Of a stretch of 64,000 nucleotides of DNA, positions 46,985-59,849 are shown one piece after another. The DNA is taken from contig CM055102.1 of NCBI GenBank assembly GCA_029204225.1, forward strand, positions 29,411,632 through 29,475,631. Reading direction: 5' to 3'. The notes beneath the pieces were generated by a model. That model had not been told where the DNA came from. It searched no databases and saw only the letters and a list, made by a program, of their open reading frames with translations. The position numbers and the translations under genes were made by a program. Each line of letters opens with the position of its first letter. Positions within the stretch are counted from its first letter, which is position 1. Origin of the DNA: Diphasiastrum complanatum. Its lineage: Eukaryota; Streptophyta; Lycopodiopsida; Lycopodiales; Lycopodiaceae.

Positions 46985-47580
46985 GTGGCCAGCCCTCGCC
47001 AATTGTGCGTAGATCCATATTATGTAACGATGCTGCGCATGAATAAGTGGAAGGATTTTAGATTGGCCATGGACAAAATTATTATCCATACGCCAAATTG
47101 GCCAATCATCCACCAACCTTACAGTTGGGAAATTTCAGTGGATTTTCATCAGGCACTACAAGCGTACCCGCGAGAGTATATACACTCTTCGGATCCGACA
47201 GTGAAGCAATCGACGCTCTTTGCAAAAGATTTGACTCTATTGGCATTTGTGGCAACGAGATGGGATGATTGTCTTGCTCCTTTGGCATAAGCCGATGGCC
47301 TCAGAGAGCGTTAAGGATCAGCTGCCGATGGCTAGACTGTATTTCCGTGTCGTGATGATGGGAGGCTCTTGGGAATCTCGATTCACATCCTGGACAACTT
47401 CAAAGTGGATTGCCGGAGCCCACCATTGTCTTTTTGTCACACAATTTGGATTTCAACATTGCCCGACTCGATTTCATGGAGAAGGTGCAGTATCATTTAA
47501 TAAAGATTCAACGTGAAGCAAATAAAAGCCCATAGTAATTGCATCTCGCAGGTGTCGTGGGACCGCCACCAGCTTTGGTG
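46985..47580 (+). pseudogene. Extra coding-like stretch between RT break and polypurine tract
   Basis: An open frame from 46985 reads NKWKDFRLAMDKIIIHTPNW and VDFHQALQAYPREYIHSSDP up to CLAPLA (about 47288). A protein-like run in a second frame follows (PEPTIVFLSHNLDFNIARLD, FMEKVQYHLIKIQREANKSP, about 47420-47537). I recognise no domain. It may be an additional 3' ORF of this gypsy family or captured sequence. No counterpart is seen in the minus-strand sister, whose integrase ends right at the polypurine tract. Confidence 0.45.
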
Positions 47581-47588
47581 GGGGATAC

Positions 47589-47975
47589 TGTTGGAGGGTT
47601 TGTGGATCCCAAGGCAACCCTAACCCTAGTTAATTAGTGTGAGGGATTCGGCACCCTGCGTGTGTAAGTCCAACCCGATGATCACATAGAGATTTGATTA
47701 ATTAGAAAGTCAATATAAGGACTTTAGGCCTTTTTGTGGGACTTTTAATGTCGCAGGGCCTAAATGTCAAGTCAGTGAATAAAGTTGGATTTTCTTTTAA
47801 TTTGGATGGTTCCCACTCTTTTTTAAATTTGAATATTAGGGAGACAGAAATGGACCAATAGGATTCAGAGGCCAGGGTCCCCTTCTCTACTATCAAAAGG
47901 GACCAACTCGAGTTTCCTACACATGTACATATCTTCATTTCAATAAAGCAGATTGGTTCTCTTGTGAAATGGATT
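47589..47975 (+). repeat. Gypsy 3' LTR, partial
   Basis: TGTTGGAGGGTTTGTGGATC follows the polypurine tract. It matches 26225-26650 and is truncated near 47975. Confidence 0.8.
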
Positions 47976-48353
47976 TATGAATGTCCTTGCTCTCTATCAC
48001 TTTTCCTCCATCTCTCATGCTTTTATTGTGTTTGCTAATTGTTGGATCTCATTGTTATTGGGATTGCATGTTTTTATACTTTTATGAGGGAGAAAGGGAG
48101 AGAGAGAAACAGTAAGCTATCTTCATTGTGGATCTAGTGTTAATGGATGTAGTGTTAATGCTTAGGGTTGATGGATGTTAGAGTTAGATGTGGATCTTCC
48201 ATTCATGCTCAAATATGAAGTATGCTATCGCTCTCATGGGAACGAATCTACACGTGACAACTAACTTCATTTCCTCGATGCTAGATTGATTAGATCTTGG
48301 ATTGAGAATAGGCAAGGAAAGAAACCCACTACACACGCATGCACATGTGTGTG

Positions 48354-48408
<55 letters not shown>

Positions 48409-50769
48409 AGTCTTTTTTGTAGCTCACCAAGCTCAACAATTTTTACCCAAATTCTTTTGGTTTTTTTTTTTAAAGTCACTCACCATCACCATGGTATTTT
48501 TCACATCATCATTATTTTCTCACATCCTCTTAATTTTTTTGAATTTTATTTGTTTGAATAATTTAATCCTCTACAATTATAGCTAAAAAATATTCAAATC
48601 TTTGACGCTCACAAATTAATACAACTAAGTTTGCATGTTCTCTTACTAAAAAAACATTGTGAAAGAATCAAATTTCTACTATCTAATGTATCCATGTGCA
48701 TTGGATTGACACTCAACATTTAAACTTGAGTTTGGAGAAGGAGCAACATGCTTTTATTTGTTGGACAAGAATCAAAGAGTTTGTGAATTTTCTTTTCTAA
48801 ACTATACATAAGATTCTTACTTGTCAACCTTAATGTACTTATCATAAAAAGTCCATATCATATTTTAAACATTTGGCGATGATCAATAGATGTTGTTACA
48901 TAATATATAACATGCAAGTCTTTTTCAAATATTGGTCTATCAATATAGGTTACTTTATTCAAAAATATTTCGCATATCAACTTCAAAAGATATATCTACT
49001 TCATTTTCCAAGATTGTTTTTGTCTTTTTCTTGGATCTCTTGTTAAAGGCCTTGACATTTCAAACTTCAAAATTGCGTTACAAAAATTTGTGAACTCCTT
49101 GATTACTTTTGGATTATGATTGTTCCATGTGATGAGGTAAAAACTCATAATGCTTGTATATTTATTTATAATACAATATTTTAGTTTCTTGCTTGGTGAT
49201 TCATCAAGTGTAGCATCATTGCCTACTTATTTCAAAAAATAATATACCAATTAGGAAAAGACATCACACATTGCACTTTGACATTGCACTTTGAGTTCAT
49301 TCATTACCAATTGTTGTGTTGGTTTTGTTGTAATAACTATTGCTATATGAGGAAGATCATTTTTATATGTGGTATATGATTGGATACACAATGTATGCTT
49401 GATTTTGTTTGTGACTTGCTAAGTATGTGACTAGTTTGACTTATTGATGCAACATTCCTTATCTAGATTGGCATATTCATGATTTGTTGATAACCCCAAT
49501 AATTAACATATGATTAGTGATAATGTATCCCTAGTGGATTGTTTTTGCTAATATAATGAATTCAATTTGTTTTTAAGTAGCTTTATCAATCTTGTATCAC
49601 TATGATCTAAATAGATTGGGTTTGACTAATTGGGGTAGATTGAAGACACTATAATCTTGTTTTGGAATATTATCCTTGAGTCACACTCTCACGAATAAAA
49701 TTTAATAATCTACTAAAATTACATCAGTGGAGTGTATTATAGTTGTTGCACATGTGGGAATTGTGCTTTGAAAAAATCAAATAAAAGAATTATCATCCTA
49801 TTAGTGACTCATATAGAAGTTGTACAAGCATTTATTGTGAAGTCTATTTCGATAAACATTAGGATGTCTCCACATATGCAACACAAGTACAAATTATTGC
49901 ATAAAAATATCTCCCATCTTGAAAAAATTTGCACATGTGGGTTGGAAAGTGCACAAGTTGCTACAATATGATTATAAGGTACCGAGTTTCTATTGCATTC
50001 TTACTAAGGAAATTTTCACCATGTCCTAGATGTTAGACTTTTCTTTGAATTGTTTTGAGAAAATAGTAATATCAGGTACTAACATGCACTAAAAAGTTTC
50101 GCTCCATTTATGTGTATAAGGTAAATGATTTCCTCTAAAAACTAAAACCAATGATGTAAACTATGAAATGACTATTTTATATGAAATACCACACCTTTCT
50201 CTTTTTCGTAAAGTATTCCAACATTGGAATTAGAGAATCTTCAATGTTTCCTCTTAGGAGTCAATATCTTCAACAATAAAGAGGTTATGAGTATTTTACC
50301 ATAAAATGTCTCTTGTCACAATGGGAAGTGGAACGCGGCTTAAGAGCACATTCATGCTTCTATAAGGTAAATTTGTGTCAAAAAAATATGTTTTTTTTTA
50401 GTGCATTTCTTTTCTCTTATATTAACACTAAGACCATTGACAAGGTGCAAGAGAGAGAAAGAGATGCTCATATAACAAAGCAAAACCTAATATTCAAACC
50501 AAAAAAGTCTCAAGAACATCTAGTCAACACATTTCTTATGCTTCATGTGTTTTTCTTTTGACCACACAATCCACTTAAAATAGGTTGGATGGGGTAGTGA
50601 TATTTGAAAGGATCGAATGCCTTGAGAAAATAGACTTTGCCATGAAAAGCTCTTTTTGGTTGAAATATGCACTCAATCACGTAAGAGGAGGCAATTGATA
50701 AAGAGTACAATTTCACCTCAAGCCAAGAGGACAATAATGGTGTTATCTTGTTCTACATGAAAAGAGGAC
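47976..50769. other. AT-rich intergenic DNA
   Basis: No coding motif on either strand. A small duplication of CACATTGCACTTTGA lies near 49267. The AC microsatellite is listed separately. Confidence 0.6.
48360..48404. repeat. (AC)n microsatellite
   Basis: A pure AC run is preceded by GTGTGTGCGCGC, which gives a short potential Z-DNA or hairpin motif. Confidence 0.95.
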
Positions 50770-51230
50770 TCAACAACAAAATATGAGCATCTGCATCCCT
50801 TGACGACTCTGCAACATTCGCCTTGTCAGCTTTGTTTTTTCTTTACGGGTTGGATCTGCAATCGTATGCAGAGTGTCCCTTTTTCTTGTAGTGCATGCAA
50901 GGTATTGTCGAGTTAAACCAGCATTTGTTAGTTGCATAACCGGCTTGTGACAGTGATCACAGGAGGATGTTCGTTGGCTGTCGTTGCCTCTGCTCACCTT
51001 GTCAAATCTAGGTTTGGATTTGTTCTTCTTATTTCCCTTTATGAAAAGGGCCTTCTTTTGCCTTTACCCTTCAGAAGTGTTTTTATTTTGAATTTCCATA
51101 CTCTGTAGTTTTTGCCATCAAGCCTTGTTGTTATTCTCGTCTGGATCGTTGTAGCCATATTGTGTTGTCTTAGAGAATCATTGCTCGAATATCATGTAGT
51201 GATAACCTTGAGCTCTGATACCATGTAGCG
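50770..51230 (-). pseudogene. gag: Copia 5' end: primer site and gag remnant
   Basis: On the minus strand the primer site TGGTATCAGAGCTCAAGG (from 51223) follows a likely LTR end CGCTACA. Gag starts near 51160 with MATTIQTRITTRLDGKNYRV-like sequence. Near 50985-50860 a pair of zinc knuckles is readable across a frameshift: CDHCHKPGYATNKC (His changed to Tyr), then CMHYKKKGHSAYDC (Cys changed to Tyr). Nothing of pol follows. The LTR should extend right from 51224, but its far end was not found. Confidence 0.65.
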
Positions 51231-51771
51231 GAATTTCGGCTTTTCGTTTTCGTGTTTTGAATTCAGGATCCTAAGCAAGCAACTACATATCATAGATCAC
51301 GGCAGAATCAATCGAGAAGACGACACGACAAAGAAGAGTTGGAGAAGAGAACAATTTGTATTTTTAGTTTTATGTTATCGAGTGAGTCATTCAGTGTCTC
51401 GCTCGCTGACGCTCACCTTAGTCACAGTGTTCTGCTCGTTGGCAGACTTTCATGCACAGCTCTACTCTCTGTATCATCTCTCGTCCTCTATCTTTCGTGT
51501 TAATCAAAAAGTGCATTTATCTCCATTGTGTGGAGTTTACAAGATAGTTCATCAGAGAATTGCAAGACAAATTAATGCTAATCAACTAGTTAGTTAATCT
51601 TTGTCATCATTGTCTATTTCAATTGAGCATGAAGTACAATACACCACGCTCGTCGAGCTGCCAGTTGGCAATACAAATTGTTCTCTTTCATTTCATGTCT
51701 TTTCGTCATCTGGTCAATGGGCCAAATCTCAAATACTTTTCTTTTGGTCTTTGGGGTTTGTTTGCCCTTAG
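51231..51771. other. Probable copia LTR and flank
   Basis: The sequence to the right of the copia primer site begins TGTAGCGGAATTTCGG on the plus strand, which is the inner end of the minus-strand LTR. No matching second LTR is present to define it. Confidence 0.4.
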
Positions 51772-51831
51772 CTTCGTTTCGTTTCGTTTCGTTTCGTTTC
51801 ACTTCGTCTCGTTTCGTTTCGCTTCGTCATC
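51772..51831. repeat. (CGTTT)n microsatellite, imperfect
   Basis: About eleven CGTTT-like pentamers with a few changes (CACTT, CGTCT, CGCTT). Confidence 0.9.
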
Positions 51832-54110
51832 TTCGCGACAAAGTTGCAGGAGTTCACAATTTCTGACATGAAGCCCATTGGTCCTTCCAATATGCCCTAT
51901 GAATTCTCATTTAATCAAGTTGATAATTTGCATTTGTAGAAATATAACTTTGCACTTTTTTGGCGAGATCGTTACTTGTATTAAAATAATCATCTCTTTT
52001 CCCAACTATACAAATATTAAAAATCATATCGCCCTTTCTTTTACACAATTATATGAATAATACTTTGTGTCTATACAATTTGTTACCTCATTTATACTCA
52101 GTTGTTTTAAAGCAGCATAACTAATATGCAATACATAAAAGCTTTCAAATGAGGAGGGAATGATATTGCTTTCAGTAAAAAAAAAAAAATTGCAACCATT
52201 TTCAAACAAACTATGCTTCAAATCTTCAATGTATTGGAGGACAAACAACCCCACATTTTCTATTCTTCACTCATCACCACAAAAATGGACCCCCATCACT
52301 ATTTGTTGCCACTTTCCCCTATTCTTCTTTTCCTCTTTATTTTTTACACATCCAACATAAACATTTTTTATTGCATCTAACAACAATCTCCTATTGAAGT
52401 TGATGTTTTTTTTTAATGATCTCTATTACCATCCACAAACATTCTAGTATCTAGACCTGCTCCATTATCCATGTTAGGATGCTTTGGTTTCTAGACCCTC
52501 TCCATTATGCATGTTAGGATGCTCTAGAATAGTAGTATCAATACCAAAACAACTTTGCATGATTGATATTGTCTTTTTTTTTTTCATTACATTGTCATTA
52601 TTCCTCGTCTCTCCATTAACACAAACATATTATAGAACGCATTTTTCTTTCCATTGTCATTCCTCGTCTCTCCGTTGACACAAACATATTATAGAAGGCA
52701 TTTTTCTCTTTCTCATTAGATCCACCTCCTTGTCTACAAGCAAGTGTGCTCTTCCCAAACCATGTTCCTCATTGACATCCTTCTTGTCATGTTATAACGA
52801 TCTAAACATCAATTCCGAGATTTTCACCAATCAAATTTTCAAGAATGAACCAAGCTTCGTAACCAATGTTCTCCCCCTAGGAACTTCCTAGAAGAAAAGC
52901 ACAAGACAATAAAACCAAATCACAAACCATGCAATTTTTCCCTAGAAAATCGCATCAAAATGTCAGAAACATCTCCACTTATATAAACAAAAACTTGTAT
53001 TCATCAATAGCTATAGGTGCTAGCATTAACAACCTTTTCCCTCTCCCTAAACATTCCCAGGTCCTCAACCATATCCTTAGTTTTGATTTTCATTATCTCT
53101 CTAGATACTCAAGTCTAGGTAGCCATTCTTCCACTACCAACCACTTCCTTCATTACCTACCATACATACTTCATTGCCTATCTTTCTAAATCTAGTAATC
53201 TAGTTAGCTTATTCTTTGCTTCCATAGCTAGGGTCCTACTAACCACTACCTCTCATTGCTAACTTGCTTCTAGAAAGGAATTATCAAGAAGTGTTGAACA
53301 TATACAATTTTGAACTTTATATTCCACAACATTTTCTACTCATTGATATACATTTATCCATTTTGTGTTAAGTACAATAATGGCTATAGATAAAAATATA
53401 GATTTGTTTCCAATGGGAAGTCCCATAGTAATGATCAAGCATAAAAAAATATGAAACTTCACATTATTGAACTTATTATAAGGCCAGCTAATACCCATTT
53501 TAAAATTCTTTGGAAGGAGAAAATTCCATGTCAACATTTGAAAAAATAAAAAACAAAAATTCCACGTCATCAATTTTTTAAAATCATGACGTGTCATTTT
53601 CCATCTATCTCTCTCGCCATTTACGTATGCCCATTAGGGTGTGTCTTTTGCAACTTGACCCTTTGTCGTATATCGCGCTTCTCTTGTTCTTTATCTTTAT
53701 GGCGCAGTATCCTTGTCTCCCTCTAGATCGATCGATTGCGCTAGCTCTTTCTGTGTAATAACGATTATGTCTCAACGACTTATTTAGAAAGCTTCAGCGG
53801 ACGTCTAGACTTGTGGTGGAAAAAGTGTGGTGATCGAACGATGGCATTACAGGTCACATATCTGCTGTTGAATGCGTAGTCTATAGATGGGACTGTGCGA
53901 AAGTTTGTAGAGGAAAATCTGAGGTAGTCTTAAAATATAATGTGGCTATTTTTTCGCTCTCTTTCACATTAGCTTGCGTATAATGACACGTCCATGGAGA
54001 GCTGCAAGTTTTTGGATTGATTCTTAAAATGTTGGTGGATGCAAAGGAGTCACAACGAAAGAGTGAGTCAGTGTAGCAATGGCTGGCACTTGATCACGTC
54101 GTGATGGACT
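51832..54110. other. AT-rich intergenic DNA
   Basis: No gene is recognised. It includes a tandem duplication of about 60 bp at 52594-52712 (TCCTCGTCTCTCC, then AACATATTATAGAA and GGCATTTTTCT). Confidence 0.6.
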
Positions 54111-54122
54111 AAATCAAGGCTT

Positions 54123-54225
54123 CCAAAGGAAAAATTCATCGCGCTTGCGCGATCTTGTAGAAGGTCCTCTCAATCGATCTTTCCAAAGGAGAAATCCATC
54201 GCGCTCGCATGATCTTGCAGAAAGA
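54123..54225. repeat. Direct duplication, 60-bp period
   Basis: CCAAAGGAAAAATTCATCGC followed by GCTTGCGCGATCTTG at 54123 recurs with changes at 54183. Confidence 0.75.
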
Positions 54226-54270
54226 GAAATAAAGGCTGGGCTTATTTTTCACCTCTACCGCATTCTAAGC

Positions 54271-54371
<101 letters not shown>

Positions 54372-54899
54372 GGATTAAGAAAGAGGCAAAAAGACGGTCC
54401 CATATAATGCAAAATAATATAAAAAGACACTAAAATCTCTTGAAAGGCAATTATGAAGATTGATATGAAACCAACTGCCACCATCTCTAGTGAAGCGAAA
54501 AGCATCTTAAGAAACTTAAAACAGCCATGAGCCATGGCTTGTTGTCAATTGCTAAGCTATAAGTTGCAAGTCTTGTGAATGACATGGCAAGCTGTGCTTT
54601 TGAGAAACTGATCACCTCTCTTGATCACCTGAAGCTTTACTTAGAAAGCGAAAAGACATACATCGATTATTCTCCCTAAATATTTAGCTCACTAGAACGT
54701 TCAAGAGAAGAAATGTTGTCATCACAAACTCACGCACCTCCATTTCCATGAATTTTGACCTTGGAGTGAACAAGCTACGTCATCCATGCGTATAAACATT
54801 AACTAAGGAACAGTGTTACAACAGAGGATCGACCGGTGATCGAAGAAGTTTGTCAGAGTTCGACTAGGCAGCAAGAGAGTGGGAGGGAATTCAATTTAA

Positions 54900-55690
54900 A
54901 TGGACAGTGTATTTGTTGCCATTTCATCTTATAAAACTTATCTGCCAAATCAGTCGCCCATTTTGCACAAATTCACACTCATGTCTCCATTGGTAGTAAA
55001 GCATTTGGTAGCAAAGGTTTGTGAGCCATGGACAATAGAGGCCAACATAATTGAACTGGGCCATGCGTCTATACGCTTCATGAGTTTTCCATCTATGATA
55101 TTCCACTCGTCGTTACACCTATTCCAAAGGTTATGGACAAGGCTGCCATGGACGTAACCTAGTGCTTTGGACAATGAAACTGTTTGTCATGAATGTAACT
55201 TGTTGTGAATTGAGCCTTTTGCAGTCTTCCATCTGTGAGATCCGAATGGAATACAATCAACAGAAGAGACCCAAAAGTTCTCATTTCATCATCCTCTAGG
55301 CACCAGGAGTTCTCATTTGAGCTCGATGAAGTGTAGCCACCAATTATATCCACTATTGTAAATGACAGCTCCCATGCATTCATTTCGAGGCAAATTCAGC
55401 TACAGAATTTGTTGCCAGCGTTGGCTTCGCCAGTCATAGAGTTCCATAGTTGCCAGACACAGATTTTCATCACCTTGTCCACCTGCAACAAGGATCTTGC
55501 CTCCAGTTGTGACACATGTGAACCCACTTCTCGCCGCTTGCATATGTGACCAATTTCGCTAGCTTCATTTGGTTGCTTTGAGATCTATGGCATAGACTTC
55601 GCTCATGAGATCCCAGGTTAAGAGGTTTCTTCCTCCTAGAATAAATAGTTGTCCTTCTACGCAGATGCACCTAATACTTAGTAAAACAAT
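54900..55690 (-). pseudogene. Kelch-repeat protein remnant
   Basis: On the minus strand near 55670-55570: CVEGQLFILGGRNLLTWD and SEVYAIDLK. Near 55530-55390: TTGGKILVAGGQGDENLCLA, then TMELYDWRSQRWQQIL. These are two consecutive kelch beta-propeller blades (double Gly, then Tyr/Trp). In-frame stops and frameshifts separate and follow them. Further coding-like pieces run to about 54900 (WNIIDGKLMKRIDAW). Kelch proteins of plants are often F-box ubiquitin-ligase adaptors, but no F-box is seen. The breaks argue against a working gene. Confidence 0.65.
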
Positions 55691-57622
55691 TACTTTATTG
55701 CAGGATTTCTTATCCATTTATTTCAAATCACTATTCCTAAAATATATGAATTCAACAACAATTCATTATTTTGAATCACATGTAAACAAATTCTACTACA
55801 CAGTAAAAAATTTGTATTTTGGATACAACATTCCAATCGACCATTGGAATGAAATGACTCATGCACAATCTAATGCAGTTGTTTCCAATCTTGATAAACA
55901 CTTTGGTCACATGGATCAAGGTGGAAACAAAGTGACAAATGGACCAATCATAATTTCTTTTATAATATGAATGATCAACCCTAGCCTACAATAGCACATT
56001 TGTTTGAGTCCCCCTCAAATACAACAACATAAGGTATAACAAACATCGTTTTTATATTTCTATGATAAAATATTAAAATAATTTTCAACTTAAGTTTATT
56101 GCACAATTTTTAGGTCATTACAGAAGAAGATGTAGCATCAACCAGTGCCACAAAGGTAAATCAAACTTCGTTTATCTATTTCATTTCTGAAAGTTTACTC
56201 TAATGCAAATTTACAAAAGTATACATTAAATAAATTGTTTGAATGCAAAAAACACACCACCATAAAGAGCACGAAGAACATTCACATCTACAAGTTAGAA
56301 TGCAGCAAAAACAAAAAAGTTCCAATTGGACAAATTACAACATCATTGACAAAAAGATATCACCTAGCATTGTGAAAACCCTCCTTAAAAAATGTTAGTA
56401 GACGCATCTCTATATGTTCCTTTTAAAATAATGTTATTATATCTACAATTTGTACTACTCATGAAAAAAAGATTGCAAAAAATTTAGAATCATTCTATAT
56501 AGATTTATTGCTTCATGTGGTTCAAATGATTCAACATATTAAAAAACAATCCAAGCATTTCCAAAAAATATTGGTACTTGAAAAGACATCATTACATATA
56601 AATATAATAATAAAGTTGAATGTCAATTATAAACCGTGAAACTATGTTTTCATTTCTCATTACATAATATCCAAATTAAAGTATTAGAGTCACCAACATA
56701 TGAAACATTGTAATGATGTTACACATACCTTACTAGTTATATCATTCTCACATTGTATTGGATGAAGTTCCAAGACTAAAATACATGTTTAGTGCATTCT
56801 AGAACATTGAACCTTAGCTTAGATGTAAATGTCTATGAGGCTGGCCTTCGTTTCTAGTTCATATTATAAAGCTTGTACTTGCATCTTATAAGAGGGCTTG
56901 TTTGGAATGTTTGAAGTTAAAACAATGACTGTGAAATTCTTCTCTTTGAATGTTTTGTAAAAATTTGAACCTTCCTCCTCCTCTAGTTTACTTTTGCCGT
57001 TTATATTGATATTAATCCATGGCCTTGATCCTCAAAATTCTTTGTAGTTGCTAGAAAATAGTAGTCCACACACAACATACTACTAAAAGTTGTGCTTTCT
57101 AAGCTATAAGCCTACGTGTAGATTATGATTTATTCAATAATCTTCTTTTATAAAAAAAACATAACTTGATAAAGTTATATCCTTAGATTTTGAGGCTCAT
57201 TTTTCATGATAAGGGGTTAGGATATACTGGAACAACAAGAATTTTTTTAATAATGGAATACATATTGCAATTACATTTTACTAACATTTCTTTATGCATA
57301 AATATACATTGTACAAAGTGTAGTAGGCTTAAATTGGGATTACAAGAAAGGCTCAAAGATATCACGTGCACAACATGTGGGATTTGAGCCTGCATAAGTA
57401 TGGCAAGAACTTCCCTATATCAAACTGCCCTTAACAAAGGTAGAAAAACATAAGATTATCATAAAGACATTTGAGACATTTAGTAATTTGGACCTAACTA
57501 CCAGGTTAACAAACATCAATAAGATGAGACATTTACTATTCTCTCAATACAATGAGGCTAACAATGTGATGGTGTGAATGATCAAGCGTACAGAAAGTAA
57601 TAACCAATCAGGAAATGTGCGT

Positions 57623-57671
<49 letters not shown>

Positions 57672-58009
57672 TATACACACATTACTTTATGTTACTATTC
57701 AATGCACATGAGGTGTCAAGTTCAACACATCAAGTGGGGTAAGAGTGGTACTACTGCCACCCACTGTGAGAAAACTGTGTTTACTGAGTTGTTGACATCT
57801 CGGAGTCTTAAGCTCCTTGTTTGGGCTTGAGTTATTGTTTGATGCAAAGTGTCTGCTTCTACAAATCAATGCTAGTACAATCAACTTGCAAACACAACTA
57901 AAGATACTCCTAAAGATCCATGCTAGTACAAGCAACTTGCAATTACAACCAAAAAAACATACCAACGGTCCATTGCTATGGTGGTTCTCAAATGGGTGAC
58001 CTTGAAGGT
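55691..58009. other. AT-rich intergenic DNA
   Basis: No coding motif was found. It contains only the AC microsatellite listed next. Confidence 0.6.
57624..57669. repeat. (AC)n microsatellite
   Basis: A pure AC run preceded by GTGCGTGC. Confidence 0.95.
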
Positions 58010-58560
58010 AAGGTTAACCTCATACTAACTTCACATGGAATGTTGGGTGACCTTCAAGCGATCTACAATATCAATGATACAAAATCTTTTTGAATGCTAT
58101 AATGATGTAATATTAACCTCATATTAACTACATGACTATTGGGTGACCTTCAAGTGATTGTTGACAATATGAAGGATCCAATATCTTTTTTGTTTACTTT
58201 TGTATCAATGCTAAGAATAAGGATACAATATCAAAGGACATACTAGTTGTAAATAGAATGTTAGCTTTCTCCTTTTGGAATGAGTTATGAGTTATCAATG
58301 ACATGAATGCCATAATGAAAGACACTTTACCATATTACCAACTTTACATAAATATTTGTCAATTGCCCATTTTCTTATAAGGTTCAATTGCGAAACAAGT
58401 TCATTGATTAGACATGTGCTCTATAGGTCACCTCCTTGCACATGACTATTTGTCAAGTTCCCATATGCTCACAAAGTTCAAGTGCCAAACAAGACAAGTG
58501 GAGTGCACTATGTGTTCCCTAGGTCACCTCCTTGCACATGGATTGTACTCACAATGACAT
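58010..58560. repeat. Two local direct duplications, about 115-bp period
   Basis: TTGGGTGACCTTCAAG...GATACAAAATCTTTTT-type units occur near 58045 and 58138. A second unit, containing AGGTCACCTCCTTGCACATG, occurs near 58425 and 58521. Confidence 0.7.
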
Positions 58561-59411
58561 TGACCTTTGTAGGTTGGAGAAAAGGGGTGAAGAGACCAAT
58601 AGTTTTCCATTTTCAGTGCAACTCAAAACATTGGAGTCACTTGCACCTGGTTGTATGCCATTTTTTTACTTTCAAATAAAGCATTTTGATCTTTTTTCAT
58701 GGACACCAAATGAAGCATAGAATGGCATTTATCAAGAATCTATTGGGATGCGATGCAATATAATAAAAGAATCTACATGTATGCTTGTGGGTTTGAGCCT
58801 TTTTTATTTTATTTTTAGATCTTAAAAACAAATGTAAACCGCGCGCTCCGAGTCCTTTCACAGGTATCTCACAAAATATGAATTTTGAAGTCCATAGAAA
58901 TTTTCAAGAGCAAATTATGACCCATAAAAAGCTTGTAAGTAGCTTGAAAAATACCATAGCCTATGAAAATGACATATTTTTGGGAGATTAAAATAAAATG
59001 CAATTGTAAAGTGAGTTAGTGAGGACAAATTTCACCAAAAAATCCATTTCCCAATATAGAAAGACCTATGTTAGTAAAATATGAAGAACTTCTTATGACA
59101 AAATACAATCCAATGGGACAAAAGCGTTAGGTACTTTAGGGAGTTTTCTATTTTGGACATTACAGGCACTTGCACTTGAGGAATCAAGGACCATTGCTCT
59201 ATTTTCACTTTCTTCTATTCAAATACATGTAGAATCTATATCATTTCTAAAGAAAACTTATATTCCACAAAGAACTAAGTTTGGAAACTTTAACAAGGCT
59301 CCTCTTACCAAAATAAATGCTAACAAGGACAAAAGCCAACCTACTTGGAGACATTTCAATGTCTTCAACAAACCAAGTAATTGTCTTGCGAGCATATATG
59401 TATGTGTGTGT

Positions 59412-59455
<44 letters not shown>

Positions 59456-59849
59456 TCAACAAACCCTTAACATAGAAACTACGAGAGGATATATATTTGG
59501 TATCAAAGTCTTCTTTTCTATATGTGACAAGATGTTTATTTTATGAGAAACAAAGGCATGTAAGCTCCAACTATGATCTTGAAAGTTGTAAGAAATTAAG
59601 AATGTCAAATAAGGTTGGTGGTTCCATTCACAAAGGCATAGAAATGGATCTTCATTGTTGCAATGTAAGGACACAAGAGCCTTGTCATGTAATCTTGGCT
59701 AGGCCTAAATATGTGTAATTTGGATGTAAAATTTATATATTATACATAATGAAAGCTAGTAGTAATTATATATAGTTACAATAAGAGAGAATATCCAATA
59801 AGGGTACTGTGCTCACTTTTAAAGCTATCTAGTGCAGATTGAAAAAAAC
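58561..59849. other. Intergenic DNA
   Basis: No gene is supported. The AC run at 59413 is listed separately. Confidence 0.55.
59413..59454. repeat. (AC)n microsatellite
   Basis: A pure AC run preceded by TATGTGTGTGTG, giving a potential hairpin. Confidence 0.95.

Larger units (their letters stand above)
45175..47975 (+). mobile_element. Truncated gypsy element, plus strand
   Basis: A sister of the element at 28341-33611: protease (45352), linker (45580-46380), start of RT (46740-46980), then a sudden change at about 46980 to sequence with no pol homology. A polypurine tract (TTTGGTGGGGGATAC) follows, then a 3' LTR starting at 47589. The RT catalytic part, RNase H and integrase are all absent. 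Confidence 0.8.

Noticed and set aside
51772..51831. A coding Phe-Arg-Ser repeat
   Set aside because: It is the translation of an imperfect CGTTT microsatellite.
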